Positions 62,821 to 64,000 of a stretch of DNA of 64,000 nt are shown one piece after another. Below the pieces are notes generated by a model. It had not been told where the DNA came from, did no database searches, and was given only the letters and a program-made list of their open reading frames with translations. The position numbers and the translations under genes are program-made. The DNA is taken from the NCBI GenBank assembly GCA_016930535.1, contig JAFGGN010000046.1, positions 62,001 to 126,000 of the forward strand. The letters run 5' to 3'. Each line of letters begins with the position of its first letter. The first letter of the stretch is position 1. This DNA is from a bacterium (GTDB lineage Bacteria > Zhuqueibacterota > QNDG01 > JAFGCO01).

Positions 62821-62852
62821 CACCGGACTCAGGTTTTATTCAAGGACCGGTG
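62821..62852 (-). terminator. Possible terminator hairpin after rnhA
   Basis: On the minus strand CACCGG and CCGGTG form a 6-bp stem around a 20-nt loop, followed by GTTATTTG. It is 24 nt after the RNase HI stop codon. The T-run is poor. Confidence 0.3.
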
Positions 62853-62875
62853 ACGGGTTCCGTTTTATATCCAAT

Positions 62876-63289
62876 TTAATGAACTTCACCTTTGATATGA
62901 ATGGCCTTTCTGGCCAATTTATCCGCCAGTTTATTCTTTTCTCGGGGAATATGGCGAATGGTCAAATCAATGCCCGATTCATCCAGCATGTCATGAATCT
63001 GATGGAACAGTGAAATCAGATGAGGCTGTTTGACTTTATATTCCCCGTTGATTTGCCTGACCAGCAATTCACTGTCCGAAAACACATGCAGCGTATCCGC
63101 TTTAAACGAACGCGCCAGTTCTATGGCACCGAGCAGTCCTCTGTATTCAGCGATATTATTGGTGCCCTTGCCAATATACTGCCCCAGACTGGACAGGGTC
63201 ACGCCGGATTCATCCTGCAATACGACACCATAGCCGGATTCCCCGGGATTTCCGTAGCAGGAACCGTCGATATACGCAATCAGCTTCAT
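62876..63289 (-). CDS. rnhA: Ribonuclease HI family protein
   Basis: A 137-residue RNase H fold protein. Catalytic acidic residues: Asp 8 in AYIDGSCYGNPG, Glu 48 in NNIAEYRGLLGAIELA, Asp 72 in VFSDSELLVRQINGEYKVK, and Asp in ADKLARKA near the C-terminus. It cleaves RNA in RNA:DNA hybrids. The wording DGSCYGNPGESGYG fits the short RNase HI/reverse-transcriptase-like group (RnhC/YpdQ type) rather than E. coli RnhA, and the basic handle helix is missing. The ATG overlaps the stop codon of the upstream zinc-ribbon protein (ATGA), so both are coexpressed. Confidence 0.9.
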   Translation of the reverse strand: MKLIAYIDGSCYGNPGESGYGVVLQDESGVTLSSLGQYIGKGTNNIAEYRGLLGAIELARSFKADTLHVFSDSELLVRQINGEYKVKQPHLISLFHQIHDMLDESGIDLTIRHIPREKNKLADKLARKAIHIKGEVH

Positions 63290-64000
63290 GGTTTTTTATC
63301 AGCGGCTTCTTCGTCCCAGACGAGTATGCGTCCGCACACTTCGCATAAATTCATCCGTTTCATTTCCCGGATCTCAAGCACGCGCTGGGGCGGCAGGTTT
63401 TTAAAACAACCGCCGCACACGCCATGCCCGAGTACGGGGACGACGGCGATTTTGTTTTTCGCGTTGAAAATGCGCTGATACATACTGACAATCCGGGGAG
63501 GAAGATCCGATGCAATCTTCGACCGTTCGGTCTGCAGCTTTTTTTCTTCGACCTCGGTCTGCCCGAGACGTTTTTTAAGATCGTTCTCCTTCTGATCGAG
63601 TTGCCCCTGAATTTCCTGGACCTCATTCTGAGTGGATTGAATGCTCTTCTCCAGATCTTCATCCAGTGTGATCAGCTCGATAATCCGGGTTTCCTTATTG
63701 CTGATCGTTTCTTTTACGTTCTCGATTTCCATGCTGACAGCATCATATTCCCGGTTGTTTTTCACCTGATACAGCTGATCGTGATACTTCTTCTGTTTTG
63801 ATTCCAGGTCCTTGATTTCAAGCTCGAGCATATCTTTTTCCTTGCGATATGTCTGAAGCTTGTCCTTTTGATCCTGAAGGTTCTTTTTAGCCTGATTCAC
63901 GTCCTGCTGGAGCATCTGGACCTGATTGGGCAGATCTCCTCTCAGAGCCTTCAACTGATGCAGTTGCTGATCGAGCTTTTGAAGTTCAACGAGCCGGTCC
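63286..64000 (-). CDS. Zinc-ribbon coiled-coil protein (COG1579 type), N-terminus beyond the right edge
   Basis: An open frame runs from the right edge to the stop at 63286, at least 237 residues. The edge residues DRLVELQKLDQQLHQL continue in frame with ALRGDLPNQVQMLQ, so the natural start lies outside the window; a TTG at 63954 is not the start. A long coiled coil (about 150 residues) is followed by a C4 zinc ribbon: VCGGCFKNLPPQRVLEI and LCEVCGRIL. This is the COG1579 architecture, thought to act on nucleic acids, function not settled. The gene is coupled to RNase HI by a four-base overlap, which matches their frequent adjacency. Confidence 0.88.
   Translation of the reverse strand, partial: DRLVELQKLDQQLHQLKALRGDLPNQVQMLQQDVNQAKKNLQDQKDKLQTYRKEKDMLELEIKDLESKQKKYHDQLYQVKNNREYDAVSMEIENVKETISNKETRIIELITLDEDLEKSIQSTQNEVQEIQGQLDQKENDLKKRLGQTEVEEKKLQTERSKIASDLPPRIVSMYQRIFNAKNKIAVVPVLGHGVCGGCFKNLPPQRVLEIREMKRMNLCEVCGRILVWDEEAADKKP

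Noticed and set aside
62464..63013. Two plus-strand frames of about 100 and 120 codons around 62.5-63.0 kb
   Set aside because: They cross the RNase P RNA gene and the RNase HI gene on the other strand.
1..64000. tRNA genes, CRISPR arrays, insertion sequences, prophage or defence genes
   Set aside because: None was seen on reading both strands; the only recombinase is the Xer protein next to topA in a housekeeping setting.

Overview
The window (64 kb) looks like a chromosomal segment of an anaerobic or microaerophilic Gram-negative bacterium of the Fibrobacterota-Chlorobiota-Bacteroidota (FCB) neighbourhood, for example a Marinimicrobia-, Calditrichota- or KSB1-type lineage; the phylum cannot be fixed from sequence reading alone. 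Pointers are a C-terminal type A sorting domain of the type IX secretion system on a large exported protein, a CBM9/DUF5916 outer-membrane protein, a TonB-dependent receptor with a carboxypeptidase-regulatory-like N-terminal domain, a long SecA, rubrerythrin, FeoAB and AmrS. No tRNA, CRISPR array, insertion sequence or phage gene was seen.

Left part (1-5.5 kb): two tandem PhzF-type isomerases (the first cut by the window edge) face an XRE-cupin regulator across a compact divergent promoter with an 18-bp palindrome; then a 31-residue membrane peptide abutting a sodium:solute symporter, and a phosphofructokinase. From 5.9 to 12.1 kb an AT-richer four-gene operon on the minus strand encodes only exported proteins (lipoprotein metalloprotease, two unknown secreted proteins, and a propeller/beta-helix/TPR protein with a sorting domain) behind a near-consensus promoter. 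From 12.3 to 17.4 kb are a DUF5916 outer-membrane protein, rubrerythrin, two small membrane proteins and an MFS transporter that appears leaderless.

From 17.3 to 25.2 kb is an envelope-stress-like block: Spy/CpxP-like protein, TonB-dependent receptor, response regulator and histidine kinase on the minus strand, and divergently an Omp85-type barrel, a TPR protein, an FMN-binding lipoprotein and a flavodoxin. A tandem 10-bp repeat in the divergent gap fits an OmpR-family operator. From 25.2 to 33.1 kb are a secreted GH13 enzyme, a small membrane protein, AmrS, a DtxR-FeoA-FeoB iron operon with a clear iron box, and serS.

From 33.2 to 50 kb a single-direction Wzx/Wzy-type polysaccharide operon (14 genes) runs from rfbB through a WbpA-like dehydrogenase, export protein, Wzz, Wzy, Wzx, glycosyltransferases, an unusual signal-less beta-propeller protein, the initiating phosphoglycosyltransferase and a WbpE-like aminotransferase. 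Its middle (about 35.7-47.6 kb) is AT-richer, as usual for exchangeable glycan loci. From 50.2 kb to the end lies conserved housekeeping: MCE/MlaD protein, hprK, hpf, Xer recombinase, topA, secA (with a roughly 100-residue extra insertion), nusB, ilvE, recJ, RNase P RNA, RNase HI and a COG1579 zinc-ribbon coiled-coil protein cut by the right edge.
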